A stretch of DNA of 8,810 nucleotides from positions 1 through 8,810 of the forward strand of contig JAGGZG010000330.1 of assembly GCA_021162125.1 (NCBI GenBank), written 5' to 3'. This document shows, one piece after another, positions 6,301 to 8,810 of this stretch (positions are counted from its first letter, which is position 1; every line of letters begins with the position of its first letter). The notes beneath the pieces were generated by a model. It made no database searches and had not been told where the DNA came from. It was given only the letters and a program-made list of their open reading frames with translations. A program made the translations under genes and the position numbers. The DNA is from Anaerolineae bacterium. GTDB lineage: Bacteria > Chloroflexota > Anaerolineae > JACIWR01.

Positions 6301-6495
6301 ATGAAATGGACACGAATCTGGAACGGCGTACGGGATTTTCTGGAGTCCATGTACGGTCTGCAAAGTTATGATGAGGAGCAATTGCGCACCCAAATACACA
6401 ATCTGGTAAAGACACCCCCCGATCAAGACAAGGGCGATGACGAGGCCGCAAGCGCGGTCCATTCAGTAACACAATCTAACGAGGGAGAGGAATGA
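6301..6495 (+). CDS. 64-aa acidic hypothetical protein, operon-embedded
   Basis: The gene starts with ATG four bases after the DUF364 stop, with GAGGCGG (about 6287-6293) as a plausible binding site, and its TGA overlaps the Mrp start in ATGA. This tight fit on both sides argues that it is translated. The product has a basic/aromatic N-terminal part (MKWTRIWNGVRDFLESMYGL) likely to form an amphipathic helix, a middle helix (DEEQLRTQIHNLV) and a disordered acidic tail (DQDKGDDEAASAV... to EGEE). It has no Cys and no membrane segment. I recognise no family. Its position suggests a small partner or adaptor of Mrp, or an element of translational coupling. Confidence 0.75.
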   Translation: MKWTRIWNGVRDFLESMYGLQSYDEEQLRTQIHNLVKTPPDQDKGDDEAASAVHSVTQSNEGEE

Positions 6496-7568
6496 TTACA
6501 AAAGAGCAAGTTCTCGATGCATTGCGCGGGGTGATACACCCTGAAATCAATCAGAACCTGGTGGATCTGCAGATGATCAAGGAGGTCGTCGCGGACAATA
6601 ACCGGGTCACGTGCACACTGGCGCTGCCCTTCAAAGAGGTCCCTATCAAGGACGACCTGGTGCGCAGCGTTCGAGAAGCGGTGACAAAGCTGGACACAGG
6701 CGTGGAGGTCGAGGTAAAGCTGACCGAAATGAGCCAGAAGGAACGCGCAGCATTTATGAAGATGGCTGATGGTGGGCCTAAGCAGGCCGAGATTCTGAGT
6801 GACATCCGCCACGTGATCGCCGTGATGAGCGGCAAGGGCGGGGTGGGGAAGTCCTCGGTGGCAGCGTTGTTGGCAGTGGCCCTGCGGCGCCAAGGGCGGC
6901 GCGTGGGCGTATTGGACGCAGACATCACTGGACCCAGCATCCCCCGCATGTTCGGTCTGCATAAGCCACCGATGGTAGGGCCGCTGGGGATCATCCCCGC
7001 CGAAAGCAAGACGGGAGTCAAGGTCATTTCCATCAACTTGTTGCTGCCCAACGAAGACGAGGCAGTGATCTGGCGCGGGCCGCTGATCAGCGGGGCGATC
7101 AAGCAATTCTGGGGCGAGGTGTACTGGGGCGACCTGGACACGCTGGTCATTGACCTGCCGCCGGGCACCTCGGACGCCTCGCTGACGGTGATGCAATCCA
7201 TCCCGCTGAGTGGGGTAGTACTGGTCACCTCGCCGCAGGACCTGGCAGGGATGGTAGTGCGCAAGGCAGCGCGGATGGCCCAGCACCTCAGCGTTCCTAT
7301 CCTGGGACTGGTGGAGAACATGAGCTACGTCACCTGCCCCGACTGCGGGCGGCGGATCGAGGTCTTTGGTCCCAGTAAGGCAGAGTCAACGGCAGTGCAA
7401 CTGGGTATCCCACTGCTGGGAAACCTGCCCCTCGACCCTAACCTGGCTGCCCGCTGCGATGCGGGCCAGATCGAAGACTACCCGGCCACAGAGTTTGAGC
7501 CCATCGCCGAGCAGATCATGGAACGAGTGCCGGCGGAAAAAGTCAAGCCGGTCTTCGCGCACCAGTGA
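6492..7568 (+). CDS. mrp: Mrp/NBP35 (ApbC) Fe-S cluster carrier P-loop ATPase
   Basis: The ATG overlaps the preceding stop (ATGA) and GAGGGAGAGG (6481-6490) supports this start. The 358-aa protein has an N-terminal DUF59/MIP18 domain (about 3-78), then the MinD-like deviant Walker A GKGGVGKS (114-121) preceded by VIAVMS. Next come VLDADITGPSIPRMFG (switch region), VIDLPPGTSDA, VLVTSPQ and VENMSYVTCPDCG. The C282-x-x-C285 pair is the one that holds a bridging [4Fe-4S] cluster at the dimer interface in Mrp/NBP35 proteins, so this copy keeps all key residues. Family members bind and transfer Fe-S clusters to apoproteins in the cytoplasm in an ATP-dependent way. Length and domain order are typical of bacterial Mrp. 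It is the central gene of the PadR operon, followed after three bases by the DUF89 gene. The specific target is unknown. Confidence 0.95.
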   Translation: MITKEQVLDALRGVIHPEINQNLVDLQMIKEVVADNNRVTCTLALPFKEVPIKDDLVRSVREAVTKLDTGVEVEVKLTEMSQKERAAFMKMADGGPKQAEILSDIRHVIAVMSGKGGVGKSSVAALLAVALRRQGRRVGVLDADITGPSIPRMFGLHKPPMVGPLGIIPAESKTGVKVISINLLLPNEDEAVIWRGPLISGAIKQFWGEVYWGDLDTLVIDLPPGTSDASLTVMQSIPLSGVVLVTSPQDLAGMVVRKAARMAQHLSVPILGLVENMSYVTCPDCGRRIEVFGPSKAESTAVQLGIPLLGNLPLDPNLAARCDAGQIEDYPATEFEPIAEQIMERVPAEKVKPVFAHQ

Positions 7569-7571
7569 CAG

Positions 7572-8420
7572 ATGAAAACCTACCTGGACTGCTATCCTTG
7601 CTTCATGCGCCAGGCGCTGGAGGCAGCGCGAATGGCAGGAGCGGACGAAGACCAACAGCGAGTAGTGCTCAACCATGTGCTGGACGCGCTCAAGCAACTT
7701 GATTTGTCGAGTACGCCGCCGGAGATGGGCGATAAAATCCACCGCCTCGTGCGCGAGGTGACCGGCAGCGAGGATCCATACCGGGCGGTGAAAGAGAACA
7801 GCACCCGACAAGCGCTTGCCCTGTACCCCCGCCTGAGGGCGCTGGTCAGCGAGGCCCCAGACCCGTTGGACCGGGCTGTGCGGCTGGCCATCGCGGGCAA
7901 CATTATTGACCTGGGCCCGGCGGGGGAGTACGATCTGTGGGCGACCATCGAACGGGTCATGGCCCAGCCCTTCGCCATTGACGACAGCGCAGCCTTCCGT
8001 GATATGCTGATCAAGACAGAATGGGTGCTCTATCTAGCCGACAACGCTGGAGAAACCGTCTTCGACCGGGTGCTGATCGAGACGATAGGCCAGCCTGTCG
8101 TTTACGCCGCGAAGGGCGGACCGATCTTGAACGATGCGACCGTGAACGATACCCTGGCGGCTGGTTTGGACGAAGTAGCCGAGGTCATTAGCACTGGCTC
8201 CGACGCGCCGGGCACGATTCTCGATCGCTGCACAGAGGATTTTCGGCGACTGTATGATCAGGCCGAGTTGATTATCGCCAAAGGACAGGCCAACTACGAG
8301 ACGCTAAGCACTGAGAGAAAAAACATCTTCTTCTTGCTGCAAACTAAGTGTCCGGTCATCGCCCGTGACGTGGGCGTGCCGACCGGGAGCATTGTTCTGA
8401 AACGAGGAGAGATGAATTAA
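7572..8420 (+). CDS. DUF89 / ARMT1-like damage-control phosphatase (subfamily I)
   Basis: ATG at 7572 comes three bases after the Mrp stop with no clear binding site, so coupled translation is likely. The 282-aa protein opens MKTYLDCYPC, with C7-x-x-C10 characteristic of the prokaryotic subfamily, followed by a helical N-terminal domain. The catalytic core is YLADNAGETVFD (D157, N158, E161), GGPILNDATVNDT (N187, D188, D193) and IIAKGQANYETL (K237, G238, N241, E243), which in the family bind a divalent metal and phosphate. DUF89 enzymes are metal-dependent phosphatases thought to remove damaged or harmful phosphometabolites. Length is normal for the small prokaryotic type. In this operon it may act on a phosphorylated intermediate linked to cofactor assembly, or be a metal-responsive repair enzyme; the substrate cannot be read from sequence. 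Confidence 0.9.
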   Translation: MKTYLDCYPCFMRQALEAARMAGADEDQQRVVLNHVLDALKQLDLSSTPPEMGDKIHRLVREVTGSEDPYRAVKENSTRQALALYPRLRALVSEAPDPLDRAVRLAIAGNIIDLGPAGEYDLWATIERVMAQPFAIDDSAAFRDMLIKTEWVLYLADNAGETVFDRVLIETIGQPVVYAAKGGPILNDATVNDTLAAGLDEVAEVISTGSDAPGTILDRCTEDFRRLYDQAELIIAKGQANYETLSTERKNIFFLLQTKCPVIARDVGVPTGSIVLKRGEMN

Positions 8421-8434
8421 GGAGGTGAGGTACG

Positions 8435-8734
8435 ATGCCAGGCTTTGACGGAACCGGGCCCCGAGGGCTAGGCCCTATGACCGGGCGCGGGGAGGGCTAT
8501 TGTGCCTTTGTGCTCCCTGAGTCAGGAACGGAAGGTACTTCCTACGGGTACGCGGGGTTAGAGGGTGTACCGATGCAATTGAATCACCCAGTCGGAGCGC
8601 CCGATTCTCCGGCCTCCGGCACTCTCCGTCGCGCACCGACAGCCATCCGACCGGGTTTTGGAACGCGGTCCAGGCCGTGGGTCGGACGCGGTCGGGGCGG
8701 GCGAGGCCGCAGGTCCCGCGCGCGCAGGTGGTAA
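8435..8734 (+). CDS. DUF5320 domain protein, Gly/Arg-rich
   Basis: A near-perfect ribosome binding site AAGGAGGTGA (8419-8428) precedes the ATG at 8435, 14 bases after the DUF89 stop. The N-terminus MPGFDGTGPRGLGPMTGRGE (1-20) followed by GYC is the DUF5320 signature, found in small proteins encoded beside Mrp-type ATPases and NifX/NifB-like genes in anaerobes. The middle is an undistinctive Gly/Pro/Ser stretch, and the C-terminus is GRGRGGRGRRSRARRW. Many relatives carry a C-terminal ATGLPGW segment and a Gln/Leu-rich coiled coil; neither is present in this 99-aa product, so it may be a short variant or a truncated copy. Function of the family is unknown. A role with the Mrp system is supported only by gene order. 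Confidence 0.8.
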   Translation: MPGFDGTGPRGLGPMTGRGEGYCAFVLPESGTEGTSYGYAGLEGVPMQLNHPVGAPDSPASGTLRRAPTAIRPGFGTRSRPWVGRGRGGRGRRSRARRW

Positions 8735-8785
8735 GGGGTGCATTTGACCTCTCCCTATCCCCACCCGCCTGCGGCGAGCACCCCC

Positions 8786-8810
8786 TTCCCTCCCCGCTGC
8801 GGGGAGGGAA
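8786..8810. terminator. Strong palindrome at window end (terminator or dispersed repeat)
   Basis: TTCCCTCCCCGC (8786-8797) and GCGGGGAGGGAA (8799-8810) are perfect 12-nt arms around one base; about 10-11 bp with a 3-5-nt loop is realistic. It lies about 50 bases after the last gene of the operon. No T-run can be seen because the window ends. The C-rich flank (CCTCTCCCTATCCCCACCCG upstream) resembles common dispersed G/C-rich intergenic repeats, so either reading is possible. Confidence 0.5.

Noticed and set aside
6423..7321. Minus-strand frames opposite the Mrp gene
   Set aside because: Antisense shadows of a strongly conserved gene.

Overview
The window looks like a piece of a GC-rich bacterial chromosome or metagenome contig, probably from an anaerobe of the Chloroflexota (Anaerolineae-like). 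That placement is an inference from gene content: NP-x-FLPDLA type TPR proteins, a GxxExxY protein, a surface lipase with Pro/Thr linkers, a PadR/Mrp/DUF5320 cluster and many intergenic palindromes. No marker gene confirms it. Every gene I can support lies on the + strand.

Left part (1-1155): the 3' end of a TPR-repeat gene, built from nearly identical 138-bp units and open at the window edge, then a GxxExxY-family PD-(D/E)XK protein. A 17-bp direct repeat containing CACGAAT brackets the GxxExxY gene, and both genes use a CACGAAT-like sequence for their final Glu codon and stop.

Middle (1156-1939): about 780 bases with no credible gene. It holds a CACGAAT repeat cluster with two 87-bp copies, each containing a long hairpin. 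After that come several separate palindromes, a candidate promoter near 1559-1587, and a compact inverted pair of GTAG-plus-hairpin units at 1692-1793 that looks like a REPIN (two inverted REP sequences). A looser GTAG-flanked element lies at 1863-1916.

Centre (1940-5139): a 52-aa single-pass membrane protein with a good ribosome binding site, followed by a 988-aa secreted lipase. The lipase has a signal peptide, a DxD calcium-type repeat, Pro/Thr linkers, two Ig-like domains, an alpha/beta-hydrolase domain with AHSMG serine motif, and two C-terminal membrane segments.

Right part (5090-8810): a perfect consensus promoter (TTGACA-N17-TATAAT with extended -10) lies inside the last codons of the lipase gene. 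It faces a tight six-gene operon: PadR regulator, DUF4213/DUF364 protein, unknown 64-aa acidic protein, Mrp/NBP35 Fe-S carrier ATPase, DUF89 phosphatase and DUF5320 protein. Neighbours overlap or are 3-14 bases apart. The likely theme is metal or Fe-S cofactor handling plus metabolite repair under a PadR switch. The co-occurrence is visible; the joint function is inferred. A 12-nt-arm palindrome closes the window.
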